A stretch of DNA of 52,224 nt from Pseudomonadota bacterium. Its GTDB lineage: Bacteria; Pseudomonadota; Alphaproteobacteria; Micropepsales; Micropepsaceae. This document shows, in pieces, positions 15,988-24,071 of this stretch; within the stretch, counting starts at the first letter, position 1; each line of letters begins with the position of its first letter. Under the pieces are notes generated by a model that worked only from the letters and a program-made list of their open reading frames with translations, searched no databases and was not told the origin of the DNA. A program made the translations under genes and the position numbers. The stretch covers positions 1 to 52,224 of the forward strand of contig JAKOQZ010000001.1 in the NCBI GenBank assembly GCA_029778105.1, in the 5' to 3' direction.

Positions 15988-17016
15988 ATGGCCCCGAAAC
16001 CCAAAGGCAAAGACGATCCAGCCAAGCTCACCGGAGCTGAAAAGGCTGCGATCATTCTGCTTTCGCTCGGCGAAGAGCATGGCGCCCAGGTGTGGCGCAT
16101 GTTCGACGACGAGGAGGTGCGCGAAGTCTCGCAGGTCATGGCCAATCTCGGCACCGTCAGCGCCAGCGTCGTCGAAAGGCTGCTGGTCGAGTTCGTCTCG
16201 CAGATGTCGACGACCGGGACGCTCCTTGGAACATTTGAGTCCACCGAGCGGCTGCTCGAGCGCTTTCTGCCGGCCGAACGCGTCAACAGCGTCATGGAGG
16301 AAATCCGCGGCCCCGCCGGCCGGACGATGTGGGACAAGCTCGGCAACGTGAACGAGCAGGTTCTCGCGAACTATCTCAAGAACGAATACCCCCAGACCGT
16401 CGCCGTCGTGCTGTCACGCATCAAGTCCGAGCACGCCGCGCGCGTTCTGGGCGCCCTTCCGGAAGATCTCGCGATGGAAGTGGTCCAGCGCATGCTGCGC
16501 ATGGAAAGCGTCCAGAAGGAAATTCTCGACAAGGTCGAACAGACGCTGCGCGTCGAGTTCATGTCCAATCTTGCGCGCACGCAAAAGCGCGACTGCCATG
16601 AAATGATGGCCGAGATCTTCAACAATTTCGACCGCCAGACGGAAGGCCGCTTCATCACGGCGCTGGAAGAGCGCAATCGCGAAGCGGCCGAGCGCATCAA
16701 GGCGCTGATGTTCACCTTCGAGGATCTCGGCAAGCTCGATCCCGGCTCGATACAGACGCTGCTGCGCGCCATCGACAAGGACAAGCTGGGCCTCGCGCTC
16801 AAGGGCTCGTCCGACGCGGTGCGCGACATCTTCTTTTCGAACATGTCGGAGCGCGCCGGCAAAATTCTCAAGGAAGATATGGAGGCCGCAGGCCCCGTTC
16901 GCCTGCGCGACGTCGATGAAGCGCAGATGGCGATGGTCAACATCGCCAAGGATCTTGCGGCCAAGGGCGAAATCATGCTCGCCGGCAACAAGGGCGACGA
17001 CGAGTTGATCTACTGA
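15988..17016 (+). CDS. fliG: Flagellar motor switch protein FliG
   Basis: FliG couples stator force to the rotor. The 342-residue product begins at the ATG 3 bp after fliF. It shows [20 protein letters not shown] at the N-terminus, the middle-domain motif [20 protein letters not shown] (EHPQ-type) near residues 131-150, and a C-terminal armadillo/torque helix with the charged segment around [20 protein letters not shown]. Length and domain order are normal. It is followed by fliH after 1 bp. Confidence 0.96.
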   Translation: MAPKPKGKDDPAKLTGAEKAAIILLSLGEEHGAQVWRMFDDEEVREVSQVMANLGTVSASVVERLLVEFVSQMSTTGTLLGTFESTERLLERFLPAERVNSVMEEIRGPAGRTMWDKLGNVNEQVLANYLKNEYPQTVAVVLSRIKSEHAARVLGALPEDLAMEVVQRMLRMESVQKEILDKVEQTLRVEFMSNLARTQKRDCHEMMAEIFNNFDRQTEGRFITALEERNREAAERIKALMFTFEDLGKLDPGSIQTLLRAIDKDKLGLALKGSSDAVRDIFFSNMSERAGKILKEDMEAAGPVRLRDVDEAQMAMVNIAKDLAAKGEIMLAGNKGDDELIY

Positions 17017-17017
17017 C

Positions 17018-17656
17018 ATGACAGCGAAGCCCGAGCCCCGCAAATTCACTTTCGACCAGCGTTTCGACGCGAACCCTGCGCATGCCCGCGCGTCTAGCAA
17101 CCCGCGTGCAAAGAAATTCTACACGCCCGAAGAGGTCGAGGAAGCCTATCAGCGCGGGCGCGGATCGCTCGAGGCCACGGCCGCGCAGTCGCAGGCCATG
17201 GCTCTGGGGCGCATCGCGGAAGCGGCTATGGCCGCGATCTCCAGCATCGAGGAGATGGTCGCGGAAGCGCGCGCCGAAGCGCTCAGCGTCGGAGTCGCCG
17301 CCGCGCGGCGCATCGCCGATCTCGCGCTCGAGCGCTACCCGCTTGACGTGGTGGAGAACACGGTGCGCCAGTGCATTGCACAGGCCGCGCATGAGCCTCG
17401 CATGGTCATCCGCGTCCAACCCGACCTTGCCGAAGAGCTGAAGGCCCGGATCGCCGCGCTCGCCGACGAGATCGGCTTCGCGGGACGCATCGTCGTCACG
17501 CCCGATCCTCGCATCAAGGCGGCCGATTGCCGGCTCGAATGGGTTGACGGCGGCGTCGAGCGCAGCGCCGCCGCTATCGCCGCACGTATCGAGGGCGCGA
17601 TCGACCGGTTCGTTGAGGCCGATCGACGCCGCGCCGAAGACAGCATCGGAGCCTGA
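17018..17656 (+). CDS. fliH: Flagellar export regulator FliH (FlbE-like)
   Basis: FliH binds and regulates the export ATPase FliI and links it to FliN at the C-ring. The 212-residue product has a short N-terminal region with conserved FTFDQRFD, an Ala/Glu-rich helix (about residues 45-95), and a C-terminal FliH/V-ATPase-E-like domain ending DCRLEWVDGGVERS. That ending is typical of FliH/YscL proteins. Its place between fliG and fliN, as in the Caulobacter fliF-fliG-flbE order, supports the call. Sequence conservation of this family is low. Confidence 0.85.
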   Translation: MTAKPEPRKFTFDQRFDANPAHARASSNPRAKKFYTPEEVEEAYQRGRGSLEATAAQSQAMALGRIAEAAMAAISSIEEMVAEARAEALSVGVAAARRIADLALERYPLDVVENTVRQCIAQAAHEPRMVIRVQPDLAEELKARIAALADEIGFAGRIVVTPDPRIKAADCRLEWVDGGVERSAAAIAARIEGAIDRFVEADRRRAEDSIGA

Positions 17657-17660
17657 GACC

Positions 17661-17999
17661 ATGGCCGGAACCGACGACATCGAACTGAACGACCTGACGC
17701 CGTCCGCAGGACTGCCGGAAGCGGACGATACGCCTGACGATCAGCCGCGCAGCGGCGCCGATCTGGAGGCCGTGTTAGACGTGCCGGTCAACGTGTCGGC
17801 CGTGCTTGGCAAGACCGCGATGGAAGTGAGCCAGCTGCTCAAGCTGTCGCGCGGCGCTGTCGTCGAACTGGACCGCAAGGTCGGCGAGGCGATCGACATT
17901 TACGTAAACGACCGCCTGGTCGCGCGCGGCGAAGTGGTGCTGGTGGAAGACCGGCTCGGCATCACCATGACGGAAATCGTGAAAGGCGGCCAGATCTGA
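17661..17999 (+). CDS. fliN: Flagellar motor switch protein FliN
   Basis: FliN forms the base of the C-ring and docks FliH. The ATG at 17661 gives 112 residues. An acidic N-terminus is followed by the SpoA/FliN domain, with LDVPVNVSAVLGKTAMEVSQ, LKLSRGAVVELDRKVGEAID and IYVNDRLVARGEVVLVEDRL visible in order. An upstream in-frame start inside fliH was rejected. It sits 4 bp after fliH and 26 bp before flbD. Confidence 0.95.
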   Translation: MAGTDDIELNDLTPSAGLPEADDTPDDQPRSGADLEAVLDVPVNVSAVLGKTAMEVSQLLKLSRGAVVELDRKVGEAIDIYVNDRLVARGEVVLVEDRLGITMTEIVKGGQI

Positions 18000-18025
18000 G
18001 GATCTGGCTGTAAGGGGGACGCACT

Positions 18026-19405
18026 ATGCGGCTGATGATCGTCGGAAGCCTGAACGGGCAGCTCGGCACCGCAACCAAGATCGCCATGGATCGCGGCGCC
18101 AAGGTCGTGAACGTCGCGCAGGTCTCGCAGGCCATGGCCGAGCTTCGCGCGGGTCGCGGCGCCGATCTGCTGATGGTCGAGGTGACCCAGCCCATCGGCG
18201 AACTGGTCAAGATGCTGACCGCTGAACGCATCCACGTTCCCATCGTCGCCTGCGGCATCGGCACCGACGCCCGTGCGGCCGTCGAAGCCATTCGGGCCGG
18301 CGCCAAGGAATACCTGCCGCTGCCGCCGGACGCCGCGCTGATCGCCGCGGTTCTTGAAGCGGTGGCCGACGAAAGCCATCAGCTCATCTACGAAGACCGC
18401 GCGATGGAGAGCGTCATCGCCCTGGCCGAGCAGGTCGCGGCCAGCGATGCGTCGATCCTCATCACCGGCGAAAGCGGCACGGGCAAGGAAGTCCTCGCCC
18501 GCTATGTCCACCGCAAATCGTCGCGCGCCGACAAGCCCTTCATCTCGATCAACTGCGCCGCCATTCCCGACAACCTGCTGGAAAGCGAGCTCTTCGGCCA
18601 CGAAAAGGGATCGTTCACCGGCGCCATCGCGCGGCGTGTCGGCAAGTTCGAAGAGGCCGACGGCGGCACGCTGCTGCTCGACGAAATCAGCGAAATGGAC
18701 GTGCGGCTGCAGGCCAAGCTGCTGCGCGCTTTGCAGGAGCGCGAAATCGACCGCGTCGGCGGCGGCAAGCCGGTCAAGGTGAACATCCGCGTCATCGCGA
18801 CATCCAACCGCGACCTGACCGAAGCGGTGAAGGCAGGCACCTTCCGCGAAGACCTGCTCTATCGCCTCAACGTGGTGAACCTGCGCGTTCCGGCGCTGCG
18901 CGAGCGCAAGGCCGATGTGCTCGCCCTCGCCCGCCACTTCGCCAAGAAATACGCCGCCGCCAACGGCATGCCGGACCGCGAGCTTGAGGCCTCCGCGCGT
19001 GCGGCGCTTCTCGCCCACCCGTGGCGCGGCAATGTGCGCGAGCTTGAGAACACCATCCACCGGGCCGTCCTGCTGGCGCGTGGCCCCGAGATCACCGGCG
19101 ACGCCATCCGCATGCCCGATGGCAGCCGCGTCGAAGACGCCATAGTCACGGGCGGCACGGACGTGTCGGGCCGGGCCGCGATGGCTGCGGAAGCGATCAC
19201 CCGCTCTTTCGTCGGCCGCACGGTCTCCGACATGGAGCGTGACCTCATCCTCGAGACGCTGAACCACTGCCTCGGCAACCGGACGCACGCGGCGAACATT
19301 CTCGGCATCTCGATCCGCACGCTGCGCAACAAGCTCAAGGAGTACTCCGAAGCCGGCGTCGCCGTTCCGCCGCCCGGCGCCGGCGAACTCCGCGCTGCGG
19401 GCTGA
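18026..19405 (+). CDS. flbD: Sigma-54-dependent flagellar transcription activator FlbD
   Basis: FlbD activates late sigma-54 flagellar promoters and represses the fliF promoter in Caulobacter. The 459-residue product has a degenerate receiver domain (1-115) with Glu52 where a phosphorylatable Asp would be. Its AAA+ domain has Walker A GESGTGKE (148-155), the sigma-54 contact loop GSFTGA (195-200, Ser instead of the common Ala) and Walker B GTLLLDE (214-220). A Fis-type helix-turn-helix follows (NRTHAANILGISIRTLRNKL, about 414-433). Activity in the family depends on FliX rather than phosphorylation; fliX is not in the window. GGGGG precedes the ATG. Confidence 0.95.
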   Translation: MRLMIVGSLNGQLGTATKIAMDRGAKVVNVAQVSQAMAELRAGRGADLLMVEVTQPIGELVKMLTAERIHVPIVACGIGTDARAAVEAIRAGAKEYLPLPPDAALIAAVLEAVADESHQLIYEDRAMESVIALAEQVAASDASILITGESGTGKEVLARYVHRKSSRADKPFISINCAAIPDNLLESELFGHEKGSFTGAIARRVGKFEEADGGTLLLDEISEMDVRLQAKLLRALQEREIDRVGGGKPVKVNIRVIATSNRDLTEAVKAGTFREDLLYRLNVVNLRVPALRERKADVLALARHFAKKYAAANGMPDRELEASARAALLAHPWRGNVRELENTIHRAVLLARGPEITGDAIRMPDGSRVEDAIVTGGTDVSGRAAMAAEAITRSFVGRTVSDMERDLILETLNHCLGNRTHAANILGISIRTLRNKLKEYSEAGVAVPPPGAGELRAAG

Positions 19406-19412
19406 CCCCTAG

Positions 19413-21521
19413 ATGAGCGATGTGAACGCATCGCCTGCGGCGCGTGGCGGCAGTCAGGCCGCCGCCTCCGTTCTGTCGTCGCTGCGCGGCGGCGAATTGC
19501 TGCTGCCCTTCGGCATCCTGGCGATCCTCGCGGTCCTGCTGGTCCCGCTGCCGACCTTCCTGCTCGACGCATCGCTCGGTCTGTCGTTCACCTTCTCCGT
19601 CCTGATCCTCATGACGGTGCTGTTCATCCGCAAGCCGCTTGAGTTCAGCGCCTTCCCGACGATCCTCGTCATCGCCACCATGCTGCGCCTGGCGCTCAAC
19701 ATGGCGTCCTCGCGCCTCATTCTGGGCGAGGGCCACAACGGCACCGAAGCCGCCGGCCACGTCATCGAGGCGTTCGGGCATCTGATGATGCAGGGCAATT
19801 TCGTCATCGGCATCATCGTCTTCGCGATCCTCGTGATCGTGAACTTCGTCGTCATCACCAAGGGTTCGGGCCGCATCGCCGAGGTGAGCGCCCGCTTCAC
19901 GCTCGATGCGATGCCCGGCAAGCAGATGGCGATCGACGCCGATCTCTCCGCCGGCCTCATCGACGAGAAAGAAGCCCGCATCCGCCGCAAGGAGCTTGAG
20001 GGCGAGAGCAACTTCTTCGGCGCGATGGACGGCGCCAGCAAGTTCGTGCGCGGCGACGCGATCGCCGGCCTGCTCATCACCGTCATCAACGTGCTCGGCG
20101 GCCTCGTTATCGGCGTCGGCCAGGAAGGCATGGCGTTCGGCGACGCCTTCCAGACCTACACGCTGCTGACCGTCGGCGATGGCCTCGTCACCCAGATCCC
20201 CGCCCTCATCGTCTCCACCGCCGCCGGCCTCATGGTCTCCAAGGCGGGTGTCGAGGGCGCCGCCGACAAGGCGATGTTCGGCCAGCTCAGCTTCTATCCC
20301 CAGGCGCTGGGCATGGCCTCTTTCATGACCGGCGTCATGGCGCTGCTGCCGGGCATGCCGACTGCGATCTTCCTGTGCATCTCCGCCGCCGCCGGCTACG
20401 GCGCCTTCGTCGCCAGCCGCGCGCGGGTTCAGGCCGAGACCGCCCGCGCCGAGAGCCTCAGGGTCGAGACCGACAAGCCCCCGGCCGAGGAGCCGATCTC
20501 GACCGCCCTCGCGCTCGACCAGCTCAAGATCGAACTCGGCTACGGACTGCTGCCGCTCATCAACGATGCGCGCGGCTATCGCCTGACCGATCAGATCAAG
20601 TCGCTGCGTCGCCAGATCGCATCCGATCTCGGCTTCGTCATGCCGTCGGTGCGCATTCTCGACAACATGGCGCTCGGCGCGCAGGAATACCGCATCTCGG
20701 TGAAAGAGGTCGAAGCCGGTCGCGGCGAGCTGATGCCGGGCCAGCTGATGGTCATGGACCCGCGCGGCGAGCCGATCGACCTGCCCGGCATGCCCACGCG
20801 CGAGCCCGCGTTCGGCCTCCCGGCGGCCTGGATCGAGGAAGACTACCGGGAAGAGGCGTCGTTCCGCGGCCTCACCATCGTCGATCCCGCAACGGTGCTG
20901 ACCACGCACCTCACCGAGATCCTGAAAGAACACATGCCCGAGCTTCTCTCCTACGCGGAGACCAAGAAGCTCATCGACGATCTGCCCGCAGAGACCAAGA
21001 AGCTCGCCGACGATCTCATCCCGCAGCAGGTCTCGATGGCCACCGTCCAGCGCGTGCTCCAGACCCTGCTGTCGGAACGCGTCTCGATCCGCGACCTGCC
21101 GACCATTCTGGAAGGCATCGCCGAGACGGCGGGCCGCGCGCACACCGCGATGATCATGACCGAGCATGTGCGCACCCGCCTCGCCCGCCAGATCAGCCGC
21201 GCCGTCACAAACCACAAGGGTCTGCTGCCGCTGATCGCGCTGTCGCCGCAATGGGAGCAGGCCTTCGCGGAATCGATCATCGGTCAGGGCGAAGAGCGCC
21301 AGCTCGCGATGGCCCCATCCAAGCTACAGGAGTTCATCGGCGCCGTCCGTCGCGCGTTCGACGGCGCATCGATGGATGGCGAGACGCCGGTTCTGCTCAC
21401 CAGCCCGTCGGTCCGTCCGTTTGTCCGCTCGCTGGTCGAACGCTTCCGTCCGACCACCTTCGTCATGAGCCAGGCCGAGGTTCACGCCAGCGCCAAGCTG
21501 AAATCCATGGGCCAGATCTAA
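19413..21521 (+). CDS. flhA: Flagellar type III export gate protein FlhA
   Basis: FlhA is the large export-gate protein. The 702-residue product has an N-terminal membrane domain with about eight segments (residues 25-325). The FHIPEP signature region is visible in KGSGRIAEVSARFTLDAMPG and KQMAIDADLSAG. The C-terminal cytoplasmic domain follows (about 345-702), ending VMSQAEVHASAKLKSMGQI. The ATG at 19413 lies 7 bp after flbD. Very long antisense and frame-shifted open frames over this gene are GC-bias shadows. Confidence 0.97.
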   Translation: MSDVNASPAARGGSQAAASVLSSLRGGELLLPFGILAILAVLLVPLPTFLLDASLGLSFTFSVLILMTVLFIRKPLEFSAFPTILVIATMLRLALNMASSRLILGEGHNGTEAAGHVIEAFGHLMMQGNFVIGIIVFAILVIVNFVVITKGSGRIAEVSARFTLDAMPGKQMAIDADLSAGLIDEKEARIRRKELEGESNFFGAMDGASKFVRGDAIAGLLITVINVLGGLVIGVGQEGMAFGDAFQTYTLLTVGDGLVTQIPALIVSTAAGLMVSKAGVEGAADKAMFGQLSFYPQALGMASFMTGVMALLPGMPTAIFLCISAAAGYGAFVASRARVQAETARAESLRVETDKPPAEEPISTALALDQLKIELGYGLLPLINDARGYRLTDQIKSLRRQIASDLGFVMPSVRILDNMALGAQEYRISVKEVEAGRGELMPGQLMVMDPRGEPIDLPGMPTREPAFGLPAAWIEEDYREEASFRGLTIVDPATVLTTHLTEILKEHMPELLSYAETKKLIDDLPAETKKLADDLIPQQVSMATVQRVLQTLLSERVSIRDLPTILEGIAETAGRAHTAMIMTEHVRTRLARQISRAVTNHKGLLPLIALSPQWEQAFAESIIGQGEERQLAMAPSKLQEFIGAVRRAFDGASMDGETPVLLTSPSVRPFVRSLVERFRPTTFVMSQAEVHASAKLKSMGQI

Positions 21522-21524
21522 CCC

Positions 21525-22580
21525 ATGCGCGTGCGCTCCTTCACGGCGCCGACCATGCCCGAGGCCATGGCGATGGTCCGCGCGGAAATGGGCGAAGACG
21601 CGGTGATCCTGTCATCCGAGCGTTCCCGGCGCGGCGTCGAGGTGAAGGCCGCGGCCGAACGCGGACCTGCGGCTCTGGAGAACATCGACGCCGCCTATTC
21701 GCGCCTCGCCGCGCTCGAGGCCGAACTCGAACGCCGCCTGGTCGCCGCCGTCACACAGCCGGACGCGGCGCCCGTCCCCGCGGTGCGCGATCCCTGGACG
21801 GCCGACAGTGTCGCGGCGAAACTGCGTTTCCACGAACTCGGCAGCGATCTCGTCGGGCGGCTGATGGACGATGCCGCCGTGGTCGGCGCAGCGCCCGGGC
21901 CGGATGCCCTCGCCCATGCGCTCGACCTCCATCTCGCCTTCTCCCCCCTGCCGGCCGAGCCCGAGACGCCGCTCGTCCTCATCGGCGCGCCCGGTTCGGG
22001 CAAGACGGCCGCCGCCGCCAAAATCGCCGTGCGCGCCGTGCTCGCGGGTCGGGCTGCTTCGTTGATCACCACGGATGGCAGCGCCGGCGCGTTCAGCCAG
22101 ATCGAGGCGTTCGCAGGCCTCATCCGCCTGCCGGTCGAAGCCGCCGCCGATGCAAGCGCGCTCGGCGCGGTCATCGCCCGCCTCCGCGCGGAAGACCCCG
22201 CCCGCGCCCTGATTGTCGACACCCAGGGGATCAACCCGTTCGACCGGGCCGAACTCAGCCATCTGCGCAGCCTCATCGCCGCCGCCGGTCCGGAGGCAGA
22301 GCCGGTTCTCGTGGCGGCGGCGCAGGGCGGCCGCGATCTGGAAGATCAGGCCGTCATCTTCAAGGCGCTGGGTGCGCGCCGCATCGTCGCCACGCGTCTC
22401 GACGTCGCGCGCCGCCTTGGCGGCCTCATCCGCGCCGCCCGCACGGCCGGCCTCGCGCTCGCCCAGGGCTCGGCCAGCCCCTACATCGCCGAAACCATGG
22501 AGCCGCTGAACCCCTTCGCGCTGGCGCGGCGGCTGTTGACCGGCGACCCCGCAGCCCCCTTTGCCGGAGCCCGCCCATGA
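21525..22580 (+). CDS. flhF: Flagellar SRP-type GTPase FlhF
   Basis: FlhF is an SRP-family GTPase that places and counts polar flagella. The 351-residue product has an N-terminal basic region (MRVRSFTAPTMPEAMAMVRAEMG), a helical N domain, and a G domain with Walker A GAPGSGKT (154-161), DTQG (232-235) and TRLD (290-293). The usual DTAG and TKLD are thus slightly altered, which could lower or change nucleotide handling. Its stop overlaps the flhG start (ATGA), and it follows flhA by 3 bp. Confidence 0.9.
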   Translation: MRVRSFTAPTMPEAMAMVRAEMGEDAVILSSERSRRGVEVKAAAERGPAALENIDAAYSRLAALEAELERRLVAAVTQPDAAPVPAVRDPWTADSVAAKLRFHELGSDLVGRLMDDAAVVGAAPGPDALAHALDLHLAFSPLPAEPETPLVLIGAPGSGKTAAAAKIAVRAVLAGRAASLITTDGSAGAFSQIEAFAGLIRLPVEAAADASALGAVIARLRAEDPARALIVDTQGINPFDRAELSHLRSLIAAAGPEAEPVLVAAAQGGRDLEDQAVIFKALGARRIVATRLDVARRLGGLIRAARTAGLALAQGSASPYIAETMEPLNPFALARRLLTGDPAAPFAGARP

Positions 22581-23374
22581 CCGCCCCGCTCTTCGCCGTC
22601 GCATCCGGCAAAGGCGGCGTCGGCAAGACCTTCCTGTCCATCGCCCTCGCCCAGAGCTTTGCGGCCGCGCATGAACGCGTCCTGCTGGTCGATGGCGATC
22701 TCGGCCTCGCCAATATCGACGTGCAGCTGGGCGTCGCCCCCAAAGGCGATCTTCTGTCCGTCGTCGCGGGCGGGACCGACCTCGCCAGCGCCGTATCGCC
22801 CTATGACGGCGGCGCCGGAAACGGGCGCGGCTTCGATCTCATGGCGGGCCGCTCCGGCAATGCGGCGCTGCGCAGCCTCCCGGCGCGCGAGCTCTCGCTG
22901 CTCAGCCGCAGCCTCAAGATGGCCTCGCTGTCCTATGACCGGACCATCGTCGATCTTGGCGCCGGCCTGGATCAGACCGTTCTGGAGCTGGCGACCGCCT
23001 GCGGCCGCGTCCTCGTCCTTCTCACCGACGAGCCGACTTCGCTGACCGACGCCTACGCGCTCGTCAAACTGCTGTCGCGTCAGGCCGCGCCGCCCGCGAT
23101 GGCGATCGCGGTCAATATGGCGGCTGACGAGGCCGAAGGCCGGCGCACCTATGGCGCGCTCGAACGGGCCGCGTCGAAGTTCCTCGGCTTTGCGCCGCCG
23201 CTGGCGGGAATCGTCCGCCGCGACAGCGCTGTGCGCGACGCCATCCGGCTTCAGACGCCGTATCTGACCCGCAGCGCGAACGGTCAGGCGGCGGTCGATA
23301 TCGCGCGGCTGACGCGACAGATCGACACGGCCTTCGCCCCGCAAAGCGCCCGCAGCCTGCCAGTCGCGCGCTGA
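22577..23374 (+). CDS. flhG: MinD-like ATPase FlhG (FleN/YlxH type)
   Basis: FlhG is a MinD/ParA-type ATPase that limits flagellar number by acting on FlhF. The ATG at 22577 overlaps the flhF stop, giving 265 residues. The deviant Walker A GKGGVGKT is at residues 11-18, LVDGDLGLANIDVQLG follows near 36-51, and the switch region TIVDLGAGLDQTVLEL is clear. The protein starts almost directly at the P-loop, so the N-terminal DQAxxLR helix that stimulates FlhF in other bacteria is absent. It is the last gene of the fliF operon. Confidence 0.9.
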   Translation: MTAPLFAVASGKGGVGKTFLSIALAQSFAAAHERVLLVDGDLGLANIDVQLGVAPKGDLLSVVAGGTDLASAVSPYDGGAGNGRGFDLMAGRSGNAALRSLPARELSLLSRSLKMASLSYDRTIVDLGAGLDQTVLELATACGRVLVLLTDEPTSLTDAYALVKLLSRQAAPPAMAIAVNMAADEAEGRRTYGALERAASKFLGFAPPLAGIVRRDSAVRDAIRLQTPYLTRSANGQAAVDIARLTRQIDTAFAPQSARSLPVAR

Positions 23375-23400
23375 CAACGACACCCGTCACACTCCCGCCC

Positions 23401-23430
23401 TTGGCGTTCCGCGCCGCACCGGGATAAAAT
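23401..23430 (+). promoter_or_regulatory. Candidate sigma-70 promoter for lemA
   Basis: TTGGCG (23401-23406) and TAAAAT (23425-23430) are 18 bp apart, about 50 bp before the lemA ATG. It is the most AT-rich patch in the flhG-lemA gap, and it separates lemA from the flagellar operon. Confidence 0.55.
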
Positions 23431-23479
23431 TCCCTCCTTGCCGCGCAGATTCCGGCGCGCCATTCGGGGAGATCGTCTG

Positions 23480-24043
23480 ATGCAGGATTACACTTGGCTG
23501 ATCGTTCTTGGCGTCGCCGTACTGGTGCTGCTGTGGGGCGTCGGCATCTACAACAGCCTCATCAAGCTCCTGAACCTTGTGAAGGAAGGCTGGAGCGGCA
23601 TCGAAACCCAGCTCAAGCGCCGCTCGGATCTGATCCCGAACATCGTCGAGACGGTCAAGGGCTACGCCGCCCACGAAAAGGGCACGTTTGAGGCGGTCAC
23701 CGCCGCTCGCGCCGCCGCCACGGCGGCCACGACCCCGGAAGAACGCGCCAAGGCCGAAGGCCAGGTCGGCGCCCTGCTCGGCAAGATCGTCGCCATCGCC
23801 GAGGCCTATCCGGAGCTGAAGGCCAACACCAACTTCCTGGAACTCCAGCGCGAGCTGTCCAACGTGGAAGAGCAGATCAACCTGTCGCGGCGCTACTACA
23901 ACGGCGCGGTCCGCAACTACAACACGGCGATCCAGACCGTTCCGAACAACATCATCGCCGGCTTCACGCGCTTCGTCGCGGCCGAGTATTTCGAGATCGA
24001 AGACCCGGCAGACCGCGTCGCGCCGAAAGTCTCTTTCGGCTGA
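23480..24043 (+). CDS. lemA: LemA family protein
   Basis: LemA proteins are small membrane-anchored helical proteins of unclear role. The ATG at 23480 with GGGGAGA upstream gives 187 residues. An N-terminal membrane anchor (WLIVLGVAVLVLLWGVGIYN) is followed by the family blocks WSGIETQLKRRSDLIPNIVE, FLELQRELSNVEEQINLSRR and YYNGAVRNYNTAIQTVPNN. The N-terminus stays outside and the helical domain inside or outside depending on the family member; I cannot tell. It is paired with the next DUF2207 gene, a common genomic pairing. Confidence 0.95.
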   Translation: MQDYTWLIVLGVAVLVLLWGVGIYNSLIKLLNLVKEGWSGIETQLKRRSDLIPNIVETVKGYAAHEKGTFEAVTAARAAATAATTPEERAKAEGQVGALLGKIVAIAEAYPELKANTNFLELQRELSNVEEQINLSRRYYNGAVRNYNTAIQTVPNNIIAGFTRFVAAEYFEIEDPADRVAPKVSFG

Positions 24044-24071
24044 CGCGCATCGCTCGGCAAAGGCGGATAGG

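Noticed and set aside
17900-19288. A 462-codon antisense frame over flbD.
   Set aside because: It is a shadow of the FlbD AAA+ domain codons; no recognisable protein.
19335-21251. A 638-codon antisense frame over flhA.
   Set aside because: It mirrors the codon bias of flhA, has no ribosome site or family blocks, and is rich in Arg/Asp/Gly. FlhA on the plus strand is unambiguous.
20375-22576. A 734-codon open frame running upstream of flhG, in frame with it, across flhA and flhF.
   Set aside because: Its product is Arg/Pro/Ala-rich with no family similarity, and it overlaps two certain genes in another frame. It is an effect of high GC at the third codon position; the real gene starts at 22577.
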